Origin: Calditrichaceae bacterium
GTDB lineage: Bacteria > Calditrichota > Calditrichia > Calditrichales > Calditrichaceae
Reading direction: 5' to 3'
NCBI GenBank assembly: GCA_030622395.1
Contig: JAUXGF010000160.1
Span: 1 to 6,715 of the forward strand
DNA length: 6,715 bases
The position numbers were made by a program, and so were the translations under genes. Position 1 is the first letter of the stretch; every line of letters begins with the position of its first letter. This document shows, in pieces, positions 1-6,715 of the stretch. Below the pieces are notes generated by a model, which worked only from the letters and a program-made list of their open reading frames with translations, had not been told where the DNA came from and did not search any database.

Positions 1-284
1 TAAATTCAGGAGGTATTAAAGTTGCCCCCTAAATTTGCAACTGAGCCGTTGTTTCCAGTTTATCTGGCTTAGGAATTGGGAAGTAACAAGTGAGAAGATA
101 GGAAGAAGGAAGTGGGGAAAATGTATTGTTTATTTTACATAAATCTAATATTTCCTACTTTCTATTTAAATCACATGGAGACAGGGATGAAAGATGCATA
201 TCTCAATAAAATGTAAGTGAACTAATAGTTTACAACTTTTTATATAGAGTCTCTATAGGCATCAAAAAGGATAATCATATAAAT
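1..284. other. Noncoding leader upstream of the carrier gene
   Basis: I see no convincing gene here. The first three bases read TAA and could be the stop codon of a gene outside the window, but this cannot be judged. Bases 2-13 and 25-36 form an imperfect inverted repeat (10 of 12 positions pair) around an 11-base loop, which could be the remains of an upstream terminator. A smaller hairpin pairs CCAG at 55-58 with CTGG at 64-67. Bases 76-120 are purine-rich. The region nearest the carrier gene holds a palindrome that is listed separately. Confidence 0.6.
229..271 (+). promoter_or_regulatory. Putative promoter/operator with perfect palindrome and RBS for the carrier gene
   Basis: A perfect inverted repeat, TATAGAG-T-CTCTATA, lies at 243-257: two 7-bp arms around a single base, ending 27 bp before the ATG at 285. 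A TTTACA hexamer at 229-234 resembles a -35 box. The palindrome covers the place where the -10 box would be; TATAGG at 254-259 is a possible but badly spaced -10. AAAAAGGA at 264-271 is the likely ribosome binding site, somewhat far (13 bases) from the start. The symmetry suggests the operator of a dimeric repressor, but no regulator gene is present in the window to pair with it. Confidence 0.4.
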
Positions 285-1700
285 ATGAAAATTAAATTAA
301 GCAGCCTAAAAATCCCCAATACACTTGTGTTAATTTTTTCAATCACGATCATTATTGCGGTTTTAACCTGGTTTATACCCGGCGGCAAATATGAGCGCGT
401 TCTTGTTGAGGGCAGGGAAATCCTGCAGCCGGATTCTTATCAGGAAGCGCCAAATATTCCCCAGGGCATTGGCGCTCTGCTAACGGCTCCTATTAAGGGA
501 TTTATTAAAGCGGCCAACATTATCGCCTTTATTCTAATTGTGGGCGGGGCATTTGTGGTAATCCAAAAAACCGGCGCAGTTGACGCTCTAATCAATCGAA
601 TTGCACGGGCTCATGAGCATTCCAAATTAATACGGGCGACGCTTATTCCGCTTACTATGCTCATCTTTTCCACTTTTGGCTCTGTATTCGGCATGAGCGA
701 GGAAGTGATTCCTTTTATTTTAATTTTTGTGCCTTTGGCAATTTCATTAGGATATGACTCAATAACCGGCGCCGCCATTCCGTTTATAGGAGCGGGCGCG
801 GGTTTTGCCGGCGCTTTTTTAAATCCTTTTACAATAGGAATCGCCCAGGGAATTGCTGAATTACCGCCTTTCTCAGGAATGATTTACAGGATTATATGCT
901 GGCTGATCATAACGTCTGTGGCAATTTTATTTGTGGCTGTTTACGCCGGACGAATCAGGAAAAATCCGCAGCGCAGCCCGGTTTACAATATTGATAAAAT
1001 TTGGCGAGATCATGTCGCCGAAAACAAAGGAAACGAATCAGCGGCAGGCTTAGATCGCTCCCATATTCTTATTTTAACAATGTTTGGTCTGGCAATGATT
1101 ATCCTGATTTTGGGAGTGATTTTCTGGGGCTGGTTTATCAATGAAATATCAGCATTGTTTTTTGGAACGGCTTTATTGATAGGAATTGCCTCGCATTTGA
1201 GTATAAACCAGGTGGCGGAAAATTTTGTGCAAGGAGCAAAAGAGTTGGTTAGTGTAGCTTTTATTATCGCATTTGCCCGCTCTATATTAGTTATTGCTTC
1301 GGACGGGCAGATTATTGACAGCATCCTGCACGGGCTGTCCGGACTGGTGAGCGGCGCTCATCCTATTTTTGCGGCGCAATTGATGTTTATTGTGCAGAGT
1401 TTGATTAATGTGTTTATTCCCTCCGGCAGCGGACAGGCGGCGCTGATTATGCCCATTATGGCGCCGTTGGGCGACTTGCTTGACGTAACCCGTCAGACCG
1501 CAGTGTTAGCCTTTCAATTTGGCGATGGTTTTACCAATTTGATCATTCCGACCTCTGGGGTGACAATGGGCGTTTTAGGAGTAGCAAAAATTCCTTATGA
1601 AAAATGGTTTGTCTGGATGCTGCCCCTGCAGATTATTTTCTTTATTTTGGCGCTGCTGTTAATTATCCCGCCGGCGCTTATGCATTGGGGACCGTTTTAG
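285..1700 (+). CDS. YfcC/DcuC-family integral membrane carrier
   Basis: This is a 471-residue polytopic inner-membrane protein of the YfcC family, in the DcuC/ArcD-like part of the ion-transporter superfamily. Members are predicted secondary carriers for organic anions, amino acids or peptides; the substrate cannot be read from the sequence. Hydrophobic segments include about residues 11-31, 78-95, 117-134, 141-157, 198-222, 259-284, 287-304, 321-338, 361-379 and 441-464. Family-type motifs are visible: FGMSEEVIPF (135-144), the Gly/Ala-rich GAGAGFAGAFLNPFTIG (169-185), NVFIPSGSGQAALIMP (375-390) and QFGDGFTNLIIPTSG (411-425). The last two sit in re-entrant or substrate-site regions in this superfamily. 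The length is typical and both ends look complete. A charged, less hydrophobic loop at about 223-258 separates the two halves. The CYTH gene follows after 44 bp on the same strand and could be in the same transcript, although no functional link is known to me. Family assignment is firm; substrate is unknown. Confidence 0.93.
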   Translation: MKIKLSSLKIPNTLVLIFSITIIIAVLTWFIPGGKYERVLVEGREILQPDSYQEAPNIPQGIGALLTAPIKGFIKAANIIAFILIVGGAFVVIQKTGAVDALINRIARAHEHSKLIRATLIPLTMLIFSTFGSVFGMSEEVIPFILIFVPLAISLGYDSITGAAIPFIGAGAGFAGAFLNPFTIGIAQGIAELPPFSGMIYRIICWLIITSVAILFVAVYAGRIRKNPQRSPVYNIDKIWRDHVAENKGNESAAGLDRSHILILTMFGLAMIILILGVIFWGWFINEISALFFGTALLIGIASHLSINQVAENFVQGAKELVSVAFIIAFARSILVIASDGQIIDSILHGLSGLVSGAHPIFAAQLMFIVQSLINVFIPSGSGQAALIMPIMAPLGDLLDVTRQTAVLAFQFGDGFTNLIIPTSGVTMGVLGVAKIPYEKWFVWMLPLQIIFFILALLLIIPPALMHWGPF

Positions 1701-1732
1701 GCGTGATTATGTTATGAAGTAATGAATAGAAT

Positions 1733-1744
1733 GAGAGTGATAAA
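1733..1744 (+). promoter_or_regulatory. Weak ribosome binding site of the CYTH gene
   Basis: GAGAGTGA at 1733-1740 lies 4 bases before the ATG at 1745. It is a poor match to AAGGAGG. The chosen start is supported mainly by the conserved N-terminus of the protein, because the ExExK motif begins at residue 4. Confidence 0.4.
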
Positions 1745-2206
1745 ATGGGAAAAGAAATAGAGCGCAAGTTCTTAGTTAAAGGAAATGATTGGCGCAAATT
1801 AGCCCATAGCACGCATTACCGCCAGGGTTACCTTTCTACAGTTAAACAACGCACAGTGCGTGTGCGTACAATTGATGATAAAGGATTTCTAACTGTTAAG
1901 GGGATCACCATAGGCGCAAGCCGGTTGGAATTTGAATATGATATTCCGGTAACTGAAGCTAACGAAATGCTTAAGATTTGTGAACATCCAATCATAGAAA
2001 AATCGCGTTATAAAATAGAACACGGCGGATTTACCTGGGAGGTTGATGAGTTTTTCGGAGTTAATAAGGGTTTAATTACCGCCGAAATCGAGCTGCAATC
2101 CGTAGATCAAAAATTCGATAAGCCGGATTGGATTGGCCAAGAAGTAACCGGCGATACAAAATATTTTAATTCGAATTTGATTAAGAATCCGTTTACGAAA
2201 TGGTAA
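1745..2206 (+). CDS. CYTH domain / triphosphate tunnel metalloenzyme
   Basis: This 153-residue cytosolic protein is a single CYTH domain. The signature ExExK is at the very N-terminus (E4, E6, K8 in KEIERKFL). Alternating basic and acidic residues that would line the tunnel follow: R39 and R41 in VRVRT, K52 in LTVKG, E62 and E64 in RLEFEY, K86 and R88 in EKSRYK, E99 and D101 in WEVDEF, and E114 and E116 in TAEIEL. The C-terminal GQEVTGDTKYFNSNL pattern is typical of short bacterial members such as the Nitrosomonas europaea tripolyphosphatase NeuTTM, which has a similar length. Members hydrolyse inorganic tripolyphosphate or other triphosphates with a divalent metal; some relatives are class IV adenylate cyclases. 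Tripolyphosphatase is the more likely activity by size and similarity to the short single-domain group, but this is inference. All signature residues appear intact. It sits 44 bp after the carrier gene on the same strand, and its stop codon lies inside a strong inverted repeat. Confidence 0.93.
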   Translation: MGKEIERKFLVKGNDWRKLAHSTHYRQGYLSTVKQRTVRVRTIDDKGFLTVKGITIGASRLEFEYDIPVTEANEMLKICEHPIIEKSRYKIEHGGFTWEVDEFFGVNKGLITAEIELQSVDQKFDKPDWIGQEVTGDTKYFNSNLIKNPFTKW

Positions 2207-2227
2207 ATATTACCAAAAATATTTACC
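2201..2227 (+). terminator. AT-rich hairpin overlapping the CYTH stop codon
   Basis: GGTAAATATT at 2202-2211 pairs perfectly with AATATTTACC at 2218-2227 around a 6-base loop, and the stop codon TAA lies within the left arm. A second, mutually exclusive hairpin pairs TGGTAA (2201-2206) with TTACCA (2210-2215). There is no T-run after the stem (the next bases are CCGACG), so this is not a classic intrinsic terminator. It may stabilise the 3' end of the message or act as a protein-binding site. Confidence 0.4.
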
Positions 2228-2364
2228 CCGACGTATCAGCGATTTTTATAGGCATTTATTTGACTTTCAATACATTTTAAAACCTGGTAGAATATAAAGT
2301 TATTTTCACTCTGCCCAAAAGTGCAAAAATCTGAGTGAATGGGCGTTATTCCCATACGCAAAAA
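2207..2364. other. Convergent intergenic region with nested inverted repeats
   Basis: This is the gap between the CYTH gene and the convergently transcribed lipoprotein gene. Beyond the hairpin at its left edge, TTCACTC (2305-2311) pairs with GAGTGAA (2333-2339), and ATGGG (2339-2343) pairs with CCCAT (2351-2355). Two further, competing pairings are GCCCA (2313-2317) with TGGGC (2340-2344) and GCGT (2343-2346) with ACGC (2356-2359). These may form a bidirectional transcription end region, but no stem is followed by a clean T-run in either direction. TGGTAGAAT at 2285-2293 resembles an extended -10 promoter element on the plus strand, with a TTGACT at 2260-2265 that is too far upstream (22-bp spacer) to be a good -35. 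Confidence 0.4.
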
Positions 2365-4407
2365 TTATTTACTGATTTCCCGCAATGCTTGTTCTGCCGC
2401 AGAATGAACAGCCTGGTTTTTTGTTGATTTTAATAATTTCTTAAGCGCCGCTTTTGCGCTTAGCGCATTTGATCCCATCTTTCCTAATGCAACAGCCGCC
2501 CGGACTTGAACGCTCCCGAATTGGCTTTTAAGCGCTTTTATCAGGTAAGGCGCCGCCGGTTTTCCAATCATTACTAAAGCGTCCGTAGCAGCCCCGGGCA
2601 CTTTGTATCCCAAACTTCCGATAGCTTTGGTTAACAATTCCAGCGCTTTGGGATTGGTCGTCCGTATATTTCCAAAAGTTTTTGCAATATGCCTGTTAAT
2701 GATATTTATTTCAGTTCCGTGAGCTAAAACTTTATCTGAAAATATTTTGATCAAACCAGCCTCCGCCGCTTTTGCCTTTTCGCCCATTTTTTCTAAAATT
2801 TCCGCTCCCCGAATACGTTCATTCACATCTTGTGATGAAAGCATATTTAGGCACTCTTTAATAGTCGGAATATTATCAGGGCAGGGAATATTATTTTTCA
2901 GGCAAAAATCTATACGGTCTTCCCTTTGGCTGCGGAATTTTGTAATACATAATCCTTTGCAGAATAGATCGCTGCAGGATTCAACCAAAATATTTAAATG
3001 TTCGGACGGTATGTTTTCAGGCTTGCCAAAATCATTTTTCTTTGATAATTCCGTTTCCATTTTTCTTGAGAAACTATACAAATTTTCCGCCGTTTTATCA
3101 TCAATAGGAATTTGATTAAAATGATCGCATATCCAGCGCAGAATTTTTGTTTTGTTGTTAATCTCTTTTTCTCTCCAGTACATAACGCGTAAAAGACCAA
3201 AAATCTTTGATATTCCTTTCTTGTCAAGAGTTAATAAATCCTTGTACTTTCTATAGCTGTAAATAAATACGCCGTTGTCTTTATTATAGATATAATTAAA
3301 AGCTTCCATCATTTCAAAAAATGCGCTGTTAAAATCAATAGCCGCCGGCAGACCGATTTGCTTAGTTTTAGCGAGTTCAAAATATTCGTCTATGCGTTTA
3401 AAAGTCTGATCGGATATTTCCATTGTCCGGTCAAAATAAAGCAGGGCGGCAATGTGCGAGGACAGGGCATGGCTGCCAATTTTCCTAAGAACTTGCAAAC
3501 CGGTATTCCATTCCTTATCGCTAATCTTACCGTCCTTAGATAAATATTTGAATATTTGTAAAGCCCGGTCGTCATTGCCGGGGAAATCCAATCCTTTTAA
3601 TTCATTGATCAAAAACAGTCTGTACTTTTCGTTTTCTATTTTATATCTTTTAAAAGCGTATATAATAGAAAAATGGATTTTACCGCATTCTAAATCAAAA
3701 GGAATCTTTAGGGCAATGTCTACGATTATCTGCACTTTATCCGTGCTGGAAAGATCGTTTAAGCGCCGGTTGATTTCTTCATTAAACGGAGCGCATGGGT
3801 CTTTTACCACATAAGAAACTTCTTCTCCGGACTGAAGCGGTTGGTCGTATTTAAAAAGGGCGGCAAGGTTTTCCGTTAATTTTATTCTTCCTGTATATGT
3901 TAAAAGTATTTCACCGCTAACTACGTCGATAAGCCGGCAATTGACGTCAATACAGTTTTTTAATTTGGTATATGAACCGGAAAAAATAACGTCAATGGGC
4001 GCCAGCTCGCCTAATTTTTTAGCCGATTGTTCATTTATCATTCCGCTTAGGGCTAAGGCATGTTCTTTAAGTATCACGTCTAAACGGGCGCGCTCAAAAA
4101 GTTTAAATTTTTTAGATTCCCTTTTTATATAACTGATTAGTTTCTCGGTAAAATATTCCCCGAATTCATTTTTAAAGTCAGTATCCTTTGGATTCACATA
4201 AGAAGGTGAAATAGATATAATACCTAATCTTATCAGACGGTCGGATGGATTTGCCTTATCAAGTTCAAGGGCGATAGTCTGAACAACTTTTGAAAATTCT
4301 TCTGAGGATTCCTGCGGTTTTTTTACCGTGGAAAAATGAGAGCTACATGAAATGAAAATAAAATATAGAAAAGATAAAATAATAAACCTTATTTTTAAAC
4401 AATACAT
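2365..4407 (-). CDS. Lipoprotein with CsgG/FlgO-like domain and C-terminal HEAT-like repeats
   Basis: This 680-residue protein starts with a short basic-hydrophobic signal ending in the lipobox FISC, with the lipidated cysteine at 21. Serines at +2 and +3 favour the outer membrane over inner-membrane retention. Residues about 58-185 resemble the CsgG/FlgO/LpoB-type fold: LGIISISPS strand, an EYFTEKLISYI helix, then KLFERARLDVILKE, the LGELAPIDVIFSGSYTKL stretch and the closing LIDVVSGEILL strand. Such domains sit in periplasmic or outer-membrane assembly lipoproteins. The middle (about 205-470) is charged, mostly helical and not recognised. A cysteine-rich segment spans 478-519. From about 515 to the end, helical pairs such as NERIRGAEILEKMGEKA, GAATDALVMIGKPAAP and VRAAVALGKMGSNALSAK look like HEAT/PBS-type repeats, a protein-binding scaffold. 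The ribosome binding site is weak (GGCGAG about 6 bases before the ATG). It is divergent from the glycine-repeat gene. The overall function is unknown; lipoprotein and domain calls are good, exact role is not. Confidence 0.82.
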   Translation of the reverse strand: MYCLKIRFIILSFLYFIFISCSSHFSTVKKPQESSEEFSKVVQTIALELDKANPSDRLIRLGIISISPSYVNPKDTDFKNEFGEYFTEKLISYIKRESKKFKLFERARLDVILKEHALALSGMINEQSAKKLGELAPIDVIFSGSYTKLKNCIDVNCRLIDVVSGEILLTYTGRIKLTENLAALFKYDQPLQSGEEVSYVVKDPCAPFNEEINRRLNDLSSTDKVQIIVDIALKIPFDLECGKIHFSIIYAFKRYKIENEKYRLFLINELKGLDFPGNDDRALQIFKYLSKDGKISDKEWNTGLQVLRKIGSHALSSHIAALLYFDRTMEISDQTFKRIDEYFELAKTKQIGLPAAIDFNSAFFEMMEAFNYIYNKDNGVFIYSYRKYKDLLTLDKKGISKIFGLLRVMYWREKEINNKTKILRWICDHFNQIPIDDKTAENLYSFSRKMETELSKKNDFGKPENIPSEHLNILVESCSDLFCKGLCITKFRSQREDRIDFCLKNNIPCPDNIPTIKECLNMLSSQDVNERIRGAEILEKMGEKAKAAEAGLIKIFSDKVLAHGTEINIINRHIAKTFGNIRTTNPKALELLTKAIGSLGYKVPGAATDALVMIGKPAAPYLIKALKSQFGSVQVRAAVALGKMGSNALSAKAALKKLLKSTKNQAVHSAAEQALREISK

Positions 4408-4545
4408 GAGATTCTCGCCTTTTTATTTGGTTGCCTTTTAATTATTTAAAACATTTTTTAATTTCTCTCGTAGTTATTTTTATTATCTGCTTTAAAATAG
4501 TAAAAAATATTCTAATAAAAAATTAATTAAGGAGGTTAACTGAAA
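4408..4545. promoter_or_regulatory. Divergent AT-rich promoter region
   Basis: This 138-bp gap separates two genes transcribed outward, so it must hold at least one promoter for each. It is extremely AT-rich with several A/T runs, which makes individual -10 and -35 boxes impossible to pick with confidence. A small palindrome, GAGA-T-TCTC at 4408-4416, sits directly against the lipoprotein start and may occlude or overlap its ribosome binding site. Confidence 0.5.
4529..4536 (+). promoter_or_regulatory. Full-strength Shine-Dalgarno of the glycine-repeat gene
   Basis: AAGGAGGT at 4529-4536 is a complete match to the 16S rRNA anti-Shine-Dalgarno and lies 9 bases before the ATG at 4546. It is the best ribosome binding site in the window and fixes the start of this gene. 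It suggests strong translation. Confidence 0.85.
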
Positions 4546-5625
4546 ATGTATTATCAATTTAAAATTAAAAATTTTATTGATTGTTTTAATCGATTATCGA
4601 ATTTACTGCCGTTAAGTTTATTATTAACCCTTTCTATTCTTTTTTCAACCGGCGGATTTTTACATGCCCAAAGTTTAGACATCCCCACAAGCAAGTACGG
4701 AATAAGTTTTGGCAATTCCAAAAACTTTGACGGTTTGCGACTTAATTTTCAAGACAAAGAAGTGGAAAAAATTAATGGTATTAATTTCACCATTTGGAAA
4801 GCTAAAAGTAACGATGACGCAGTTGTAAATGGTATTTCTTTAGGTTTAGTAATGCCGGGAGCCGGATATCTTAGCGGTATCCAAATCGGCGGGGTAGGGG
4901 TTTCCGCTAAAAAAGAAATAAAAGGAATTACTTTCGGATTGCTGGGAGCCGGGGCAGGCGAATCGATTTCGGGAATCAGCATTGGCGGTTTGGGTATAGG
5001 AAGCGGCGGAGATATGTCCGGTATCGCTATTGGCGGTTTTGGAGCCGGCTGCGGCGGTAATTTGACAGGTATCGCTATCGGCGGTTTTGGCGTAGGTTGC
5101 GGCGGCAATGTTAAAGGCGTCGTTATCGGCGGATTTGGAGCTGGCTGTGGAGGTAATATTACCGGTATAGCTCTTGGCGGGTTCGGCGCCGGGGCAGGTG
5201 GAAATATTACCGGCTTAACTTTTGGGATTTTTGGCGCCGGATGCGGCGGAAACATGACTGGAATAAATATCGGCGGATTCGGTGTTGGCTGCGGGGGTGA
5301 ACTCAAGGGTATCACTATAGGCGGACTTGGCGCGGGCGCTCCGATAGTCAAAGGTTTAACTATCGCCGGTATCGCTGCCGGAGGTCAGGAAGTAAAAGGC
5401 ATTACAATAGCTTTGGGAATGATTAAAGTCGGAAATGAAGGAAACTTAAAAGGCTTTTCCGCCAGCGCTTTTAATCAGATAAAAGGTAAACAAACAGGCG
5501 TTTCTTTGGGGATTGTAAATTATGCCCGCCAACTGAATGGTTTTCAATTTGGTTTGATTAATTATGTGCGTGATAATCCTAAATATTTAAGAATTTTACC
5601 AATATTAAATTTCCATTTTGATTGA
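4546..5625 (+). CDS. Exported glycine-rich repeat protein, LA_2272-type surface repeats
   Basis: This 359-residue protein has a long N-terminal signal sequence: a basic start, a hydrophobic core at about 19-35 and probable cleavage after FLHA near residue 41. From about residue 78 to 345 the chain is a series of some 16 short units. Units at 111-254 are nine in a row of exactly 16 residues with the pattern G-[IV]-x-[ILF]-G-G-[FL]-G-x-G-[CAS]-G-G-[ND]-x-[TKS]; units before and after vary from 14 to 18 residues. Hydrophobic residues alternate with glycine as expected for a beta-solenoid or a membrane-associated beta structure. The C-terminal part, with GIVNYARQLNGFQFGLINY and then NPKYLRILPILNFHF, closely resembles the LA_2272 family of surface repeat proteins of unknown function. 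The only cysteines after the signal peptide are C169, C185, C201, C233 and C249, all at the same repeat position. It has a strong ribosome binding site and is divergent from the CsgG-like lipoprotein gene. Location on the cell surface or outer membrane is inferred; function is unknown. Confidence 0.85.
   Translation: MYYQFKIKNFIDCFNRLSNLLPLSLLLTLSILFSTGGFLHAQSLDIPTSKYGISFGNSKNFDGLRLNFQDKEVEKINGINFTIWKAKSNDDAVVNGISLGLVMPGAGYLSGIQIGGVGVSAKKEIKGITFGLLGAGAGESISGISIGGLGIGSGGDMSGIAIGGFGAGCGGNLTGIAIGGFGVGCGGNVKGVVIGGFGAGCGGNITGIALGGFGAGAGGNITGLTFGIFGAGCGGNMTGINIGGFGVGCGGELKGITIGGLGAGAPIVKGLTIAGIAAGGQEVKGITIALGMIKVGNEGNLKGFSASAFNQIKGKQTGVSLGIVNYARQLNGFQFGLINYVRDNPKYLRILPILNFHFD
4876..5307 (+). repeat. 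Nine in-frame 48-bp coding repeats
   Basis: Within the glycine-repeat gene, nine consecutive units of 48 bp encode nine 16-residue repeats (residues 111-254). The six units from 5020 to 5307 are the most alike, with codons for IGGFG and GCGGN recurring. Third-position differences between units are frequent, so the array is old or under selection at the protein level rather than a fresh minisatellite expansion. The local GC content is higher than in the rest of the gene because of the glycine codons. Confidence 0.85.
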
Positions 5626-5718
5626 TATTAGTGATGGCTGAATGGTTAAATGGTTAAAAGAGTGGAATGGTGTAAAATTGTATTGTTGTGTTTTTATACC
5701 GAAATAAAACTGGTTTAT

Positions 5719-5807
5719 CCCACGACACTCAGAAGGAGTTCCCTTGGGAAAGGCGTAGGGATTCCTGTCCCGAGGGGGCCTTATGCGGAGTGGGGCGGAA
5801 AGGGACT
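5719..5807. repeat. GC-rich structured island, probable dispersed intergenic repeat
   Basis: By hand count 55 of 89 bases are G or C (about 62%), set in DNA of roughly 30% GC. It can fold: CCCAC (5719-5723) with GTGGG (5790-5794), or AGTTCCCTT (5737-5745) with AAGGGACT (5800-5807) with one bulged base; inside are TTCCC/GGGAA (5739-5743 and 5746-5750) and GGGA/TCCC (5758-5761 and 5768-5771, 6-base loop). A 7-bp direct repeat TTATACC lies at 5694-5700 and 5807-5813, a possible target duplication. It resembles the short palindromic intergenic repeats spread through many bacterial genomes, but copy number cannot be seen here. A structured RNA is the alternative. Confidence 0.45.
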
Positions 5808-5813
5808 TATACC

Positions 5814-5927
5814 ATGAGCAAAAAAACATTTAACTTCTATATCGGTATAACTGAAATTCCTGAATACGGGATTTTAAAAACGAAATGGTTATCTCGACTA
5901 GTTAGGATTATTTCAGTATATTTATAA
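5814..5927 (+). CDS. Doubtful small ORF (37 aa)
   Basis: ATG at 5814 opens a 37-codon frame beginning MSKKTFNFYIG and ending in a basic-hydrophobic tail (WLSRLVRIISVYL). AGGGA at 5801-5805 lies 8 bases upstream and could serve as a ribosome binding site, though it belongs to the GC-rich island. I recognise no family. It could be a true small protein, a 5' remnant of a decayed gene, or chance in an intergenic region; the last is most likely. Confidence 0.15.
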   Translation: MSKKTFNFYIGITEIPEYGILKTKWLSRLVRIISVYL

Positions 5928-5933
5928 TTTAAT

Positions 5934-5960
5934 TTGAAAGTGAAGTAGAATTTATATAAT
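5934..5960 (+). promoter_or_regulatory. Candidate promoter of the beta-barrel gene
   Basis: TTGAAA (5934-5939) and a perfect TATAAT (5955-5960) are separated by 15 bp, slightly shorter than the ideal 17. Transcription would begin near 5967, giving an untranslated leader of about 85 bases before the ATG at 6052. The region is so AT-rich that a TATAAT match alone is weak evidence; another lies at 5923-5928. Confidence 0.35.
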
Positions 5961-6051
5961 TTTAAGATGTTATTTTATTCTTTGAGAAATATGAGTGTTT
6001 GATCTTCTTCATATTAGAAATACTTGCGCTTACACATTAATAAGATGTCTT

Positions 6052-6636
6052 ATGGTAAAGTTCAAATTTTTTCTTATCATTTTATTAATTTGTTTTTCGA
6101 CAAATAATTTATATTGTCAAGATGTTCAGGAGAAGCTCTTAAATCCGGATACTTCAAAATCTACTATTAAAAACGATCCCAAATTAATTCAAACAGCAGA
6201 ATTAGAATTTGATTTATTCAAATTTATGAGATATGGAATTAACTTATCCTTTCACTATTATCTTTCCGATAAGTTCGCTTTCAGATTTCACCCCATGTAT
6301 TTATGGTATGGGCATGATGATGACCAATTCTTTAGTTCAAATATAGGATTAAAATACAATCTTTTTATAAAGAAAAAATCCAGAACTTACTTAATTTTTG
6401 AAACAGGATATTATAACTGTAAACTTAAGCATAACGATAAGGAAAAAAATTCAGGTGGGTTTGATACTCAATTAGGAGTTGGATACCAATGGATTCCTTA
6501 CAAGAATATAGGAACGTCAATAGAATTTACTTATAGCTTTGTAAAAAAGAGGAAAGTCATTTTAGACGATTATTATTTTTATGAAGATGTAGGACCAGTT
6601 GATGGTCTTTCCGCAAGGATTTGTTTATTATTTTGA
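6052..6636 (+). CDS. Small exported beta-barrel-like outer membrane protein
   Basis: From the ATG at 6052 the protein has 194 residues. The reading frame extends upstream to a GTG at 5995, but the 6052 start is preferred because it places a clean signal peptide at the N-terminus: MVKFKFF, a hydrophobic core, then NLYCQ with cleavage near residue 22. The mature chain has a polar stretch (23-45) and then alternating aromatic and polar segments that look like about eight transmembrane beta strands, for example 44-56, 62-70, 74-84, 94-104, 111-121, 137-147, 153-164 and 187-194. It ends in phenylalanine, as many outer-membrane barrels do. Size and pattern fit small 8-strand barrels of the OmpA/OmpW-like type, but I recognise no specific family and no function. 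No Shine-Dalgarno is visible before 6052. The gene is more AT-rich than the carrier gene at the other end of the window, which may reflect relaxed composition or transfer. The C at residue 22 is a poor lipobox because Y precedes it, so lipidation is less likely. Confidence 0.7.
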   Translation: MVKFKFFLIILLICFSTNNLYCQDVQEKLLNPDTSKSTIKNDPKLIQTAELEFDLFKFMRYGINLSFHYYLSDKFAFRFHPMYLWYGHDDDQFFSSNIGLKYNLFIKKKSRTYLIFETGYYNCKLKHNDKEKNSGGFDTQLGVGYQWIPYKNIGTSIEFTYSFVKKRKVILDDYYFYEDVGPVDGLSARICLLF

Positions 6637-6648
6637 TTTTGATATAAT
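6621..6648 (+). promoter_or_regulatory. Possible promoter reading out of the window
   Basis: TTGTTT (6621-6626) and TATAAT (6643-6648) are 16 bp apart, overlapping the end of the beta-barrel gene and pointing to a gene beyond the right edge. The -35 match is only partial. The remaining bases to 6715 hold no recognisable coding start. Confidence 0.25.
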
Positions 6649-6715
6649 TTGAAATTAGAATAATCTGCTAATTAATGCCATACAATGAAAAGTCTATTAA
6701 TCATTTCATTTAATA

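Larger units (their letters stand above)
5626..6051. other. Noncoding region between the repeat protein and the beta-barrel gene
   Basis: This 426-bp stretch holds a short tandem repeat (two copies of ATGGTTAA at 5642-5649 and 5650-5657), a GC-rich structured island at 5719-5807, a doubtful 37-codon reading frame at 5814-5927, an inverted pair ACTGAAAT (5850-5857) and ATTTCAGT (5910-5917), and AT-rich DNA with a candidate promoter. I find no supported full-size gene. Confidence 0.6.

Overview
The window looks like chromosomal DNA of a Gram-negative (diderm) bacterium. It encodes a predicted outer-membrane-type lipoprotein, two exported surface or outer-membrane proteins and one inner-membrane carrier. 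Base composition is AT-leaning, and the last gene is the most AT-rich. The C-terminal motifs of the glycine-repeat protein resemble LA_2272-type surface repeats, known from Leptospira and from Bacteroidota-like lineages. A full-strength Shine-Dalgarno sequence in front of that gene argues against a classical Bacteroidota, where such sites are uncommon. My best guess is some lineage of the FCB group (Calditrichota, Ignavibacteriota, KSB1 or Marinimicrobia-like), but no marker gene settles this.

Layout. Positions 1-284 are noncoding, with a perfect 15-bp palindrome just upstream of the first gene. Positions 285-1700 (+) encode a YfcC/DcuC-family membrane carrier. It is followed after 44 bp by a CYTH/triphosphate-tunnel protein at 1745-2206 (+), and the pair could be co-transcribed. 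A short convergent region (2207-2364) is rich in inverted repeats. Positions 2365-4407 (-) encode a 680-residue lipoprotein with an N-terminal CsgG/FlgO-like domain, a cysteine-rich stretch and C-terminal HEAT-like repeats. A 138-bp very AT-rich divergent region separates it from 4546-5625 (+), an exported protein built of about 16 short glycine-rich repeats. Positions 5626-6051 are noncoding and contain an 8-bp tandem repeat and a strikingly GC-rich, structured ~90-bp island that looks like a dispersed repeat. Positions 6052-6636 (+) encode a small exported beta-barrel-like protein. The last 79 bp are noncoding, with a possible promoter reading out of the window.

How the genes fit together. 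The carrier and the CYTH protein are housekeeping-type genes with no obvious functional link. The divergent lipoprotein and repeat protein are both predicted to be exported to the cell envelope and could share regulation, which is an inference from position only. The strongest unusual signal is in the repeat protein. Nine consecutive units are exactly 16 residues long, and the only five cysteines of the mature chain all fall at the same place in the unit, 16 residues apart except for one skipped unit. I see no CRISPR array, tRNA, rRNA, integrase or transposase gene, and no clear multi-gene defence or biosynthetic system.
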